DNA of 64,000 nt from NCBI GenBank assembly GCA_964023205.1, contig OZ026833.1:6598138-6662137 (forward strand), read 5' to 3'. Under the pieces are notes generated by a model that saw only the letters and a program-made list of their open reading frames with translations, was not told the origin of the DNA and did not search any database. The position numbers were made by a program, and so were the translations under genes. Numbering within the stretch: the first letter of the stretch is position 1; every line of letters starts with the position of its first letter. Positions 24,001 to 39,000 of this stretch are shown here, in pieces. The DNA is from Lutraria lutraria (taxonomy: Eukaryota; Mollusca; Bivalvia; Venerida; Mactridae).

Positions 24001-27000
24001 CCCCAGATGCATGTTTGTTAATTATCAATTCAACAATAAGGAAGCTAAGTCTAATTTCCTGTATAAAAAAAATCTGATGCAAACATTATTTATCTAGTTC
24101 ACGATATCTAGCTAAATATGGTAATACAGCTTCATAGCGTCATTTTGTAATGGAAAATCAGACACACTGTTTGACAAGTCATTTATTTTCTATGGAAGCG
24201 ATCAATACTGAGCACGAAATAATGAAAAAATTGAGAGCCTCTTGTATTTTTGTTATCTCATACACAACAATACCATAAAACGCTAATTTACAATAAGTTT
24301 GTAAATCGGTGAATTACTAAACACGATTACTGTTTTGACCAATCAGAATGCAGGGAATTGAACAAGAGGAAGCATATCCGCTAATTTATACTAGGGTCTA
24401 ATCTAGACTCATCACTTACGATAATTAATAAATTTGTTTTAGTTATAGTGGACGGATACAATTTGACGTATTAAACCTATAATTAATTATATCATTATTA
24501 AGACCACATGGTTTTGTATTAATCATTCGTAACTTAGGAAAAAAACTTGAGTCATGACAATGTGAGTTTGAGAACTGCAGTGTCTATATGATTAATGTAA
24601 TAGTACAGGTTTATAAGGTTTAAATAAAGCGAAGAAATATGAAAGTCGAATAAAGATGATGTCACAAAATCTTATATATACGATGACTCAGCATTTGGTC
24701 TACATGATAATGGTCAAGTGTAACAATAAATGACGCACAACTAGGCAGTGTAAATGACGCAATAGTCCGTGAATAACACTGTTGTATAACACAAGTTAAT
24801 GCTCGTCCCACTTTACAGTCCAACCAGACAATTTTGTTCAAAATTTCGCTTTCTAACTTAACAGAACTGGCGCTCTAACTTCTTAGTTTCGAAGAACGAC
24901 TAAGTACACACTGCAAGCTCCGAGGCAATGAACTAAGACAATTAGAATGCTTTGTAGAATGCATTGTTGTTCTTCCTAATAAGAAAGCTACAGTTGTAGG
25001 GGTGTCTAAAGAGCCAAATTAAAAATGCTGAAAATCGTTTGTGGCCTACCATTTTTGTCAAACAAGAGGCCTTCAACCACATTGTTTCCATATCTAACTC
25101 AGTTTGAATAACAGAAAACCCTTCAGAGCAGATTAAATTGACCGTAATTTTGCCATTTCTTGAGACATTTTCAACAAACAACTTTTATTCAGCTCAGAAA
25201 TCATGGCTCTTTCAGGACAGATAAATCACTGATGATACCAGTCCTTTTCCTTTTAACTTTCATCAAAATTAAGGACATGTTTCACTGAGAGGAAACAATG
25301 TACCATAATCAAAGCACTGGAAGCTCATACTACAATACCGTTGGTCTAACAACAGATAATTATCAATTCAATTATAAGTAGCAAACCTATTAAAACCTGT
25401 ATGAATACTTACTCTTTGCCATTTATTGGTATACTCTGTTGACCAGGTGATCGGGAATAGGACAACGTTTTTCTTCTTTTAGAATCGTCATCCCGCGGTT
25501 TGTCCAATTTCCGTTTTTTCTTCTCGGGAGACTGGCTGAAAGACGAATGATTTGACGATGATAATGATTCTATGGACACGGCTGGTTTTGAGTCTTCCAT
25601 TTCACTGTCACTATCACTACTACTGCTACTAGAATTATCCGATAAAATAGGAACCTCACTCTTGGAAGCTATTTCTTTTCTTGGTACACTTGAGTTTGAA
25701 TTACTCTCTTTCTCTGGCACATATAACTTTTTATCAATGGAATCACTACATGGTACACTATTTGCACTTAATTTTGAGGCAGAAGACTTGAATATTTTAT
25801 CCTTTTTAGGTTCATCATGCACTTTCTTGGACTTAACACTTGGAAGAGACTGTTTGGCACTTGATGTTAATTTTTGGTGCTTAAAATTACTATGATCCTC
25901 CAAAGACTTCGGTTTAAGAAAATCATGGCTGTGCTTATCAATATGCAAGAAGTCTGATAAAAGATTTAAATCTAGTCGAACTATCACTGGTTTGGCTTTA
26001 GCACAAGATATATTTCCATTTAAAGGTTTAACCGTTGACACAGCAATTCCAGCCTTCCTCAACTGATCATCGTAGTCTATGTGGGGACCATTTCGGATAG
26101 GGGAAACCGGTTTCTCCTCCGGAAAGGAATTAAGCATATGCTCGATAGGATCTGTGAAACTACGGGCAGATAACTTGTCTTCTGCTTTCCTACTATCACA
26201 GTCAAACATATTAGGCACACCAGAAGATTTTAACTTAACATAATCATTATCTTTATAAAGTTTTTCCCGTTTTGATTCTTTTCGTTTTGCTGAACTGGTA
26301 GAAGGCTTAGAAGAACACACAGTACTTTCTATAGAAGTAAAAGCGGGAGATTTTTGAGAAGTTACCGGAAGAGAAGACTGTGGTGAATTAAATGCATTAC
26401 TTGGAGAGAACCCCACATCCTGAATTTCACTTTCTGATTCAGAATCACTATCCTCTATATACTTCTGAGATTTAGTTTTTGAATTTTTAGACTTTTTCCG
26501 ACTTCGTCGGGCTTTGGTCACTTCAGTTACACCTTTTTCAGGCACAGAGTTATCTGCTTTTTGAATATCTAACACAACACTGTGATCACTAGGTTTTGGA
26601 CTTTTATGGAATTTTTCAGCTGCTTTGTTCCGATGAAAAGAATGTTTCATTGGTGATTTCACTGCCGGTATTGGTGACTTTATTGTAGATGGTGGCAATG
26701 ATTTAACAGGTGATAAAACTGAATGTTTATGATCAAGAGGAGCAGGTGGTGAGAATTCATCAGCTGACATTGGTTTAGACAGATTATCCTGCTCAATTGA
26801 TGGAGGATTATCATCCGAGATGTGATCAGCACCTCTTTTCATGTCGGTAGCCTCATCAAAATGATCGGGATCAGATTTATCTGACGCTGGGGCTTCATTC
26901 AACATCTGTAAAGATTGCTGTTTAGATGACGAACTAGCTGACGTTGGCGTTTTTGGAAGGAACTCTCTCAGACCCCATTTCCGAGACTGAAAAAAGACCA

Positions 27001-30000
27001 AATCAAATGAAATACATGTTTCCTTTAAATGAGCTTTCTTGACCATGAGTAAATGTTAAGACATTTTACAGCTCATAAATTATATGCTTTCTTTAACTGC
27101 TTTAAACAGAATAAAATATAATTCAAAAATTCATGGTCAAACAAATTATGAAATGCAACTTATCAATATCATCCAATAAATATATTTTCTTTCAATATAT
27201 ACTTCTTTGTCATAGCTTATTCAGGGTTAGGCTTGATTTCAGTAGTAAGAAGTCGGCTTATAAAATATAATTTTAAGTATGTATCAGCACAACAACTTCT
27301 CTTACCGCAGGTGGTGTTGTTTCCATGTAACTGGGTGAAGCGGTCTTCAGTTTCTCAGGGGTGGTTTGAGGCGGACTTTGTGGCTCGTCATCTGACAATT
27401 CTTTGTCAGATTCACTGTCCGAGCCCACATCACTACCACTTTCTGAACTACTGCTTGAAGATTCACTACCTGAACACATTGATTTCGTCCTAGAAATAGA
27501 CAAACATAATCTAGAGATAAATAAAAGAATAGATACTTATTTCAGGACGAAATGCGATCTGATTTTATCTTATAGTCCTACAAAGAGTAAAATAATTGTA
27601 TGTAAAACAGATACAAGAGATGTGAGCCAATGTTGTATAAAATTAATCCCAACCATGAACATTAAGCCATAGATTGACCCAGAAATATTCTCGGAATAAA
27701 TACATTGTATCCATTATCTAAATGAAAAAGAGAATTGGCAGAAGAAATAGATTAGCCAAACCTCAGAAGGCAAACATAACTATACAATGTAATAAAAAAA
27801 TTAACCTTGTAGAAATAAAGCTCACTGCGAATTGACAAGACATAGAAAGTTTTCATAACTATGGAAATACACTAGGTATCTAAATTCTAGCTTCGACTAC
27901 TCATTGTATATCATTTCTCTATGTATTTATGTATGTTTAGATAGGACACTTTAAGCAGTAAATAACAAACAGCCTTTATGTTAAAATTTCATGCTTCATG
28001 TGGACTTTTCCTTAATTTTGAGACAAAATATCTATGACCTTTTACATTCATTTTGATCAAAACACAGCATCATGGTATGGAATAAGATGAAACCGAGACT
28101 CGAGACACAGAAACGTAAGCATTTCTAAGACATATTCAAAATAACAATTTCCTAGACTACTATTACATATAAGTAATGTTCTTGAGAATATCATTAAGGC
28201 AATTTAGAGAAAGGATGACATTTTCATTCCTAACTCAAAATAGTAATAATGATTATATAACCTGTCTCACTTCAATCCAATACTCTTAAACAAATTTATG
28301 TCCCAAGAACAAATGCCAAGTCTCGGGAGCTTAGAATTTATCGATGGAAATCATTGCCTGATCCTCATTCCACCTAATATCACATACAGCCAATACAATC
28401 ATTCTCATGTCAGTAGCAATTTTTCAATTGCTTTCCTTCGTATTGTCCAACTGATATTGCCCACTGGAACATCATTATAAGACTTCTGAAGAGAAAACAA
28501 GGAGGATCGAAACACATTTTCCAGAACTTAAGATTCATTAGCCAGCCCCTTTTTACAATTTTGGAAACAGGTATTGCATCCCTATACCCTTTACTAGGGA
28601 ATTGCATTATTAAACACCACAGTGTTTTTTTTTATGCGAACAAACTTTCTTTAATCAGTTTTGAATTACCCTGAAACTTTTCTTTAAAATGGAGAAATAT
28701 ACATATATATTTTTACTTTGGGAACACTGGGCCAAACGCCGGACCAAAGAATGGCAAAAAAATGTGGCCCATTAGCTAATAGTTTGCACTTTCAAGGCTA
28801 AATTCAATATTAGTCAATCCACTACCACGATACAGCTTCTATTGTTACTAAATAGAAAACTTGTAAGAATCACAATAATGAGACTTCTTAAGATTTTACT
28901 TATTTTTTTATACCGGCAAAACAACCAAGCTTTGAAGGTCCTGGTTTGCAGTCTCAATTAACAAACCAAAACGTCTTAAACCAAAACGTCATGGACCTAC
29001 AAGACACAGAATCGTTAGACTTCACCACTATAATTACTTAGTATTCAGAATAATTTAGTATGGATGTAAATCATACTGTAGTCCCTAGATTATTGATTCC
29101 ACAGGAATGAAATGACTGTTTAATTGTAAAAGAAAATGCCTCACACACATAAAAATGTAGAATTTTAATTTCCTTCTTAGACAGAGCAGCGTGATGAATT
29201 AAATTGCATGATACAACATAATCTTAGATAACGAGAATCAAGTTCCATAATGTAGCTGAAGTATCACATTCTCCTATACTCATTAGTTGACAAAATAGAA
29301 AAAAATACACTCAATGGTGCCATAGCATATTTACAGCCATACAGGGCACATAACACATAATTTCACATTTACAGACCAGCAGTCACGTACAGACATGATT
29401 ACTGGGTATTATCAAGAACAGACATTTATATACCATATATAACCCAGAACAGAAGAGGGAACCTTTATATCACCATAGGGAACCAGCAGTTACTATGCTG
29501 AGGAAAAGTACAAAATAAAGAAACAAACATGTTTAGGGTTACCTATCCAATAAAATGGGGCATAATTAAGTAGGTTGCCAACATTTTCTTTACTAAATTT
29601 CTCTAAAAATTTTTTAGAAAACATGAAGTATGATTCATGCATCCCCTAGTATTTTTGCTATTTGTATTTCACCATTTGAAACTTTAAGGTCATAACCCAG
29701 ATTCGAACCTAGATTACCATGTTGCAAGGCCAGCGTCTTACCCACTGGACCATGGGCAAAGCCAAAGAACATTTGAAATGCCAATATTGAAACTGCACAT
29801 GTTTCTAATAGTTACCACACAATATGTTGTTGTATAACTTGAAATTGTATTGTTTACTTGTTGTCAAACAGCCAATTTGACTGCAATGTTCATTCAGAGA
29901 GAGGATAGAAGATACAGGAGAACCAGGCATTTATATTCCAACTCTTATTACATCTCACTGTATCTCCTGTGATTTTCTAAACACAGTACTGGGCTTAGCC

Positions 30001-33000
30001 GTTGGGATGGGGACACTAAACAACGTCTTTGAAATATTGAAAGCCAGAGTCAAGATTTGTACTCACCACCTTTCAATTAGTAGTCAAACACGGTACCACT
30101 AGACAAAAGATCCAATAATACTCAAAAATGATTTAATAGTATGTACAAAGCAATCATAAAGTGAGACCAATAAATGAATGTATATTGTCTGCCATTCTGA
30201 CAATGATATTGCCACACAAGATATAAAACAGATTGACAACTAAATAACCATATAAATATAAACAAGCAAGATGCCAGACAAAGATAGAATTGTTTGTTTG
30301 TTGGCATTATATACATACACTGGTACACTCCCATAGAAGTATTTTCAATCATGCCGAGGTGGTGACTATGATAGGCTAGCCTAATAATGCAATTACACCT
30401 GGTAAATAAAAATATCTGGTATATAAAAGGCTGAACAGAAATTGTCTTGTTGCATCTTTACAAACTGGTACAATGCTCGCCCTTAGTTTGTTGAATTTCC
30501 CGAATGGACTTGCCCAACTTCCATTTTTCAACAGTGCATTATCAATTTAAGGGTTATAACAATGAAAATTTAGTCGTTTGTCACCCAACAGTAAAGAGCC
30601 TGGTCAGACTGCAAGGTATGCATGGTTGGCCTGGCTCTAACTTGGTGGCAAGAGCTTTGTAGCTAATTCTGTTCCAGCATTGTAAGGGTTAATTAAAAGT
30701 GTGTAATAAATATCGAGGGCTCAGCGCAACACTGTCGTAACTTGTTCTTATTTCAATATGAGTTACGACACTGTTGCGTTGAACCCTCGATATGTGGATA
30801 TTTGCTAGAGGCTGCTGACTAATGAAAATACCAACACCACACTGACAAAGGAACAATCAATAAGTTCCACAGTCATAATAGTTTCTCACGAAAAAACAAA
30901 CAATTTGGCAACCTGTCTTCTGATACACCATGAGAACGGTCTATTTACAAATCCCAAAAATTCTCAACCCAAAGAAATTCTGATAGTATATTCCCCCCAA
31001 TATTCTCCTAGTATGCAACTTGGACAGCAGCTTGTGTATTTGATTTGATTAATTGACCATGCTGTTTACCAATTACATCTGAAGAAGTTCTGACTGACAG
31101 AGAATGGGAAGTTGTACCCAAGTGATGCCTGGAAGAAAATTGAATTAACTACTCCAAGATGGGAGGATTAGGTTGATAGATTTGGGAGCTATGTCTTCAG
31201 ATTGATGACCAGCAGAAAGGGCCATAATTAAGTTCTTAAGTCCTTAAAGTACAATTCCACACAGAGTAATTAAATGGACTGGATTCCTGTGATACTGATT
31301 AAAGTATTTATTTTTTTCTTGGAACATACTGCGATCTAAAAGACATTAAATGTGGTGAGATAATTTAAGTACAAAGTTGCAATAAGGCTGTCAAGCAAGA
31401 ACAGAAAATATGATTGTTTAAGGCCAACACAATATCTAAAGGCCAAACAAATAATTGACTAGATCATGTAAGGTCAACCATAGTTGAAAGTAAGAGATAC
31501 TGCAATTTATAACAACTGACAGTTATCTCAGAATCTGAGATGTTGGGCCAACATATAATAATTATTAACTAACATGATGTCAGGTTAGATATAACGGACA
31601 GAAAATTAGGCCAACAACATTGAATTTTAGTAAACCAAATTTGAACAACCAGACATCGTAGGTTACTCAACACTGACAAGCAAATGCAGTCTTTGAACTA
31701 ACTTTTTAAAAGTGCAAGCTCAAACTGCAAGTGAGATTTAGAAAACAAGACAATTTACTACAAGCCTGAATACACAAAACTTGAGGAGGTTCACTAGTCC
31801 ACATAGAAATTTACAAGCCCCTGGTTCCCGGCTAGTGGGTTAAGGTTGCGTATATATATAGATACTGGCTCGGAAAATGTTGACCATCACTTAACAAAAC
31901 TTTTACACAATTAATCTAATGTTCATTATTTAGTAATTACAATATGCATGTCACACTTCGATGATCCGACCTATATATGTCATTCAAACTCCATTCATTT
32001 ATGATAATCAAGGTTTCTTTGTCCCACAAAAAAACTTGGCATGAATATAAAATACATTGACTTCTAAGCACCTAAAAATTATCATCCATATTACTTAGGC
32101 AGCGATACATTAATTTAATGTACCATGTGACAATAGCCGTGTAACCGCATGTCTGAAGTTTAAAATTTCATCACATGATTTATCATCAATTGAAAGAAAA
32201 AAACATGAATTAACTCTCATTCTAAAGACATTAAGAATCAGCAATAACAACATATCACATAATACTAAAATTCCACACCATTGCATTAAATATTTATATC
32301 TAACATTTCAAAACTTGTTTTAAAAACAAAGTAAATTGTTTACTTAGTTGACCCTTAAACTCAAATAGACAAGAAGGGAGTGTTTTCATTTTTTTTCATT
32401 CTGAGAAGTAAAATAAATTTAACAGTTGATAACTCTGACGTCCTTAAACAGGACACTTTAATTCTCAGAAGCCGCAGCATGTAAAGCAAACATTTATCAA
32501 AGCAAACATAACTGAATTTTTGCTTTAAATTATGGGAGAATAATTCAAAATTTCAAAAAAATCATGGCAACCAGAAAGTAGGGATTGAATTCTCACATCA
32601 GTGCATTATTAAGTTACAATGCATGGAGACTAGGCAGAGAATAATTGATTTTAATTTTAAGCATTACGCTCACTCGAACCCACCTGTTAATTGGTGTATT
32701 AAGATAGGATATTTTCCCACAGGACAGAGTGTTCCGAGAGGGAACATTATGCAACAGCAACCGATCCCACATCAGAGCCGCTGGAACAATGAATATTATC
32801 GAATATTTGTACAAGATGAAGATAACTGTTCAATCAATCTCCACACACACTCTGACACGCAGTAATAAAATGCCAAACCATCATGGGGAAATGAAATATA
32901 ACTCCAGACCAATAAAATCACAACTTGGAGACATCAGATTTATGGAGAGGTTCTTTTTAATGTATCCTAGCTAAGTAATTACATCCATTTGTCACATTAC

Positions 33001-36000
33001 GATAAGTGTCCATCCAATTAAAAATCCTTAATTTACTATTGTCCTTTTCCACAATTTTGCTCTGGCCTAACAACATGTGTTTATCAGTAATCTAAAGTCC
33101 ACTGGTCTCAATAATATCCAAGAAAAGGAGCATCCAGAAATGTTAACATTCAAACAAAGAAAAAACAAATCACGTAAGTCGAAAGGTATTGCTAACACTT
33201 CAAAATTCAAACTGCACGTAGTAAAAATCCAACACGGAAAAGCGCACATTCATGCCTTCCAGCCATATTGATTTAAACATCAGTTTAATATCAAAAGATT
33301 TCACACTTTCAAAATATCACTGAATTACTTCATATCATTACTATTTTCAAGTTCAAAAGATAAAGCAAAGATTCACATCCACTGTATACAGACCAGCTTA
33401 CACTATTCCTTGAACTCAATTAATATTCTCACAGATAAACATTACCCCACCACTACAGTACACATAACACTATCAGCTGTCGAGTACAAAGATGGCAGCC
33501 ATCAGAAATGTATGTATTAGATTTCCAGGTCGGACGCTATGATTAACACCAGGTGAATAAATGATTCAGTCTAAGTGGTCTCCACCATCTTTCACAGAAC
33601 AAGTTAATGACATAAATGTACAAAAAAACTCACAGTTTGCTCTGTAATTCAAATTTTCATCTGAATACTTGTACTAAAAACATCAACAATTTTTGGGAGT
33701 AAATTTTCTCGAAAAAACTAAATTCGAAGATCTAAATAAAGAAATCAAAATCACTTCACGGCCTATATGAAAACAAAAAAAGTATTTCTCAAACACCAGA
33801 TGTGAACTTCGGTAATCAAGAAAGTTAATCACACATGTAGAGCTTAGTCATAAAATGTTGAAATTTTAGCACAACCATGTTACTATCAGGTAGTTTAAAA
33901 TCACTTCACAAGAATCACCAGCACTGATATCATTTACAAATCACGGCACTTTGTAAAATGTATAAACACATCCACGAATAAAAATTCCACATGTAATTGT
34001 TTTGTTTATCCCTTGTACACTGGTATAATATTTCTCAAACATTCCATTCACATGAAAACATTATGACTTTGTTTATCACTTAATACGTTACAGTTTGTAA
34101 TACCGTCTTTCATCATTTGTCAAACATTGGGTGAAATTTTATACGGCTGTTATTTTGTTTACAACCAGTCTGTGTGTCCTTATATTAAAGACTGTGTACC
34201 ATAATGTAGTCATTCGACCCTTAACTATAAAAGGTCATTGAAAAAACTGCATTTACGTTTACAGTCATAAAGGACCGTTTACGCCAATCAAGTCCTTAAC
34301 TTAAAATCTATTAATAGCAACTGACGATAGGTTACAAAATAACTGATGTTTAGACTAAGCAGTGGGTCAGTGGGTTTAAAACATCAATGGTATATTAAAC
34401 CCACGCACGCAATGTAAATTTAACACAGAGCAATGTAAGTCTGTAGTTTCGATAAAATTTGAATCAATATCAATAAACTTAAGATATTTATCAAATATTT
34501 GACAAGATAAAGGCTTGGACAGAAGAATTTAATCACACACACAAAAAAAGGAACTTTTGTCTGTGTTACTATAGTCTATATTTAAAAGGATATAACAATT
34601 AGTCATGTTTCATGGGGCTTTTCCAGCCTTAATGATTGAAGAAGACCAAAGACTACAGTCTCATTGGTAAACCACTGACTGGACCAGTCAAACCTGTGAA
34701 CTAAGACCACCCTTGGAAAGACACAATGTGGCCTTTATTGACAGGTGACCCTTATTTGGAGTTCATTTGACTCTAAATAATCAATGACCATTTTTATAAG
34801 AATGTTCTCTATTTTCAGAGCCAGAGAGGTGGCCCTTAACACAAGTTTGACTGTATACACTCCAGACAAAAATTATAACATAAAACAGGGCTATCAATAG
34901 AGCCAGATTAAAAATCCTGAAAATCATATGCGGTTGACCATTTTTGCCAAACAAGAGGCCTTCAATCACATTGTTTCCTTTATATTAACTCTTGACTGTA
35001 TTAAAGAAAATCCTTCAGAGCAGATTAAATTGACAATAACTTCGCCATTTCTGGAGATATTTTTATCAAATAACTTTTATTTTGCTCAGAAGGCATAGCC
35101 CTTTCTTTCAGATAAATCCGGAATTGTGGATACATCTGGAATATTGTCACCCCTGATAAAGGTAACTGGTTACATTTTATAATTATCGTAATTTACCCAT
35201 ATTTTACCCATTCAATATTGAACATTAAAAAGTTATAAATGAAATCGGGGGCTCAGCGCAACACAGTCGTAACATGTTCTTATTTCAATATGAGTTACGA
35301 CACTGTTGCGTTGAACCCTCGAAATGATGTATGCTAACGTATTGATGATAATTATCATAAATTAATGATTAATTTCCTTGCACAAAAATCTTCATACATT
35401 ATCATTGAATAGATCAAAATATTATATTAGTATACAAAGTCCTACTTCAAATGAATATTAACATTTTCTTTATTATCATCAATAGCTGTGAGAAATATTT
35501 AAAGTCAAATTAATTTGTCATTTCGATGTAACGCATTCCTTAGATGCTAACAAGCCTAGTTACATTGAAATCATGAAAACACAAGAGATTCAAAAGCAGT
35601 CATTTTTTAAAGCACATAAAATATTTCTAAACAACAAATTTCATTTCTTAACAAAGGAAATATTTTATTCAGTATTTTATTGGCGTTAAACGCTAACCAC
35701 AATTTTCCATTTGTACGGTCTCGATCAAAATATTTTGCTAGTTGAATTCCAACAGTGGAAATTTTGCAGTAATTAATTATAACATGAAAGCTAAGAATTC
35801 AGAATTAACGAATACATTCAAAATAATATAACACAGTTATGATCATTTTATTGTTGAAAATACAGTCAAACCTGTGTTTTATAAGTGGCCAACTCCGAAT
35901 AAAGGCCATCCTGTGAATAATGACTATTCTTTCTAAACCATCATTGATTATTTTAGAACAAAATGATCTCCAAATAATGGCTATCTGTCATCAAAGATCA

Positions 36001-39000
36001 CATTATCTCTTAATTTCCGAAGAGTGGCATTTGTTAACAGGTTTGATAGTAGTCAATTGGACAAATAAGAGGAAGAATATTTAAAATGATATTTTTGTGA
36101 GGCTACATTCATAATGGATGTTCAATAATCGGTGCTTAATAAGTATGTAATAACATTCATTCTGCTCAAATAACAGTTAGCTAAACTGGAACATTAGCTG
36201 ACCAGGAGGGGGGGGGGGGGGGGGGGCTTTTATGGCTCACCATTGGAATTCAGAACAATTTAGTGGCAGTTAACATCTCAACAATTTCTTTATTCCTTGA
36301 CCTTCAACTAACAATTTTGTACATTTATACCTTATTTTGTTTTGTTAATTATTATGTACTACAGTGCAATCTCTTGGGAGCGGCCCTCTCTTGACCAACA
36401 ACGTACCTTCAACAGCCGCATGATTTTTTCTCACTGCATGATTTAACTATTGGTTCAACTTCTGTAGAACAACAAACTCTCAGCAACAATATAATTTTGC
36501 TACTCTCAAAGGGTGTTGCTTTGGAGAGGTTTCATTGTCTTATTGTCATGTTAATAACATGAATTAAGTAAATAAAAGTTTGAAGTTTGAATGATTTGAG
36601 TTGCATGTGACGTTGAAAGTTACCTCAATAAGAAAAAAATGTCACAAGACCTACATAAAGACTGAATTTGATTCGGTCTGAAATGTAGACATCACATTGT
36701 AAACAACGCTATTTGTGGATAGCAATAGCTCCCGAGAACATTCAAAGGACCCAAAGCACTAAATGAAGCTCCGGAGAACATTCAAAGGACCCAAAGCACT
36801 AAATGAAGCTCCGGAGAACATTCAAAGGACCCAAAGCACTAAATGAATGAACACTTTGTGCTCCAGAGAGTAAATAAAAACAATCAAATGCCTCTAGGTG
36901 AGATATAATAATTATCATAAACTTGTAATTACACAAACCAGTAGTGAGAGAAGTCATATTATGTTAAGGAATATTAAACAAAGAGGTAAATTAAACAGTT
37001 TGTTATCTCACAAAGTGATGGATGATTATTACCACGGTTTCATGAACATTTCACATTTAATTAATTAATTAAACAGCATTATTAAGGTCAGTCGGCCAAT
37101 GAATACAACACTGTCATAAGGGAAGGGAAGTGTTCACAATAAAAGAATTGTTTTACATCAAAAAACTTATCACAGATATATAGACGAATCATTTAAACTT
37201 CACAATTTATGTTTTCAAGTACGAAACAATGAAAAAGCCAACATTTTAATGTAAAATGCAGCTGACGAAAAAAACTAGTAAGAACACTTAAAAGTTGCCG
37301 AAAATGAGGAATTAGAACAAGGTAACTATGCAACTTAAGTATATGCTACAAATTTAAAATTTAAAAATGCTACCACTTGATACTTTTCAGCTAAGATCTG
37401 CTCTTCATAAATGGAGGAGGAGCTCCTTAAGGCCTAAACATTTTGTTTGTTTCTGGTCATCCTACCTACCCGAATATTCCCCCACGACCCTAGATAATAC
37501 TTACTGAGCATGTAATAAGAAACAAACATTTTTTATGCCTCCTAAATGCCATCAATTGGAAAAACCACTATCTTCTATAATTTTGAGAGTTTAAATTGGC
37601 CTTTTCAGATATTGTTTGGATTATTGTATCATAGCTGACAGGTAAACTTTAAAATAGTGGCAGTTGCATATGGTTGCATTGATTTGTTAAATTGAAAAAC
37701 CTGAAACCTGAGCTGAAAGGGGGCCACATGGAGCTCCTGAAAATGAGCATTTTTGTAGACCACAACAGCACGATTCTTGGTGCTTAGAGGCTGTTAATGT
37801 CCCTAAGGACTTTGAAAAACAGGAAATCTGGTATGAACTGGAAAACTTGTACCATTGCAGTAGTTCACAAGTTGGCTTCATTTATTTCACAGGTGCATCC
37901 CAGTCAAATAGTTATGCATACTTTATGAACTAATCATGAATAGTTCAAGAACTATTTATGTTTCCATGAATTCCAATCAAAGGGGGTGGTCCACAACAAG
38001 TCCGACTGAGTACTTAATCAAATAGCAATAGTTTAACAGAGAAGCTCCCTGGGAGACATTGCCTATTGTAAAGCTCAATGAATAATATAAAACAATCTAA
38101 CCAGACATAAACTTCACCATTCACTGACCTAAGTACAGACATTTTTATTGAAGAGTAAGGCTGTGTTCACACATATTCTTATATAATTACAATACAACAG
38201 ACAATTTATATGTCTAGACCTTCCATAAAGCAGTACCATGTCTATACATAAAATCTACTCAATTGTTGTGAAATGTCAACATACATAAAGTGGACCATGA
38301 CAGACAACTGTCTCAGAAGGAACATATAATGGAATTCAGATTGCGGAGCTTGGCTTCCTAATATAGCTAAAGAGCTTATTCAAAATGTGATAAAGGTTTC
38401 AGAAAGGGATATCTTTAGGGTCTGAAATAAAGGATAGCTAGTTGTATGCAAATATCATGAGAGTGCAATGAAATCAAAAAGAGCTAGTTGAATGAATTTT
38501 TTAAGGGGTCCATATCAAAGAAGGGGTCAATGGAGGGAAATAAGGGTCCAAAAGAAGAAAAATGAATAAGAACTTAATGTGAGCCAATAGCATAATTAAC
38601 TGGTCCCTTTATTTTCATCGGAAATGGGGAAATAACGATCAGATTTAGATTTAGATTATCATCACCTGAGTTCAAAGGAAACTAAATTAGCTGAATTCTG
38701 CTTTACATTAAAACCTGCACATTATAATGCCCTTGAATAAATATATTGTTCTACTAGTAGTAAACACATGTATAGGAAGCTGATAAACATCAATAAACTA
38801 AATAACAAAAAAGAGAGAATTCCCATTATCTATCTAATAACAACACAACGATTAATGTAGTCCTATCATTAAAACCTGTACCAATCCTTTCTTTGTAACC
38901 ATGAAAAAAATCTCTTCGTATGAAGATTTAGAGAAATTGCCATACAAACTAATGGAGAAATTTTACATTACAACTACAGACGTATTTCCGGCTCCCTAAA

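Larger units (their letters stand above)
17127..25412. other. 8.3 kb AFF intron
   Basis: Holds a dispersed GTGGACGCCGCC repeat (17560-17820), a SINE head (20105-20212), the GGGCTAGT element (20986-21330), a 21-base G run (22368-22388), a hairpin (23478-23561), two inverted-repeat elements (23562-23733, 24999-25230) and AT-rich unique sequence. No exon was recognised on either strand. Confidence 0.55.

Noticed and set aside
25572..25895. Plus-strand open frame rich in Leu/Ser opposite the largest exon
   Set aside because: Shadow of the Ser-rich minus-strand coding sequence.
29680..29758. Candidate tRNA gene on the minus strand
   Set aside because: A and B boxes are good, but the acceptor and anticodon stems do not pair, and similar heads occur in SINEs.
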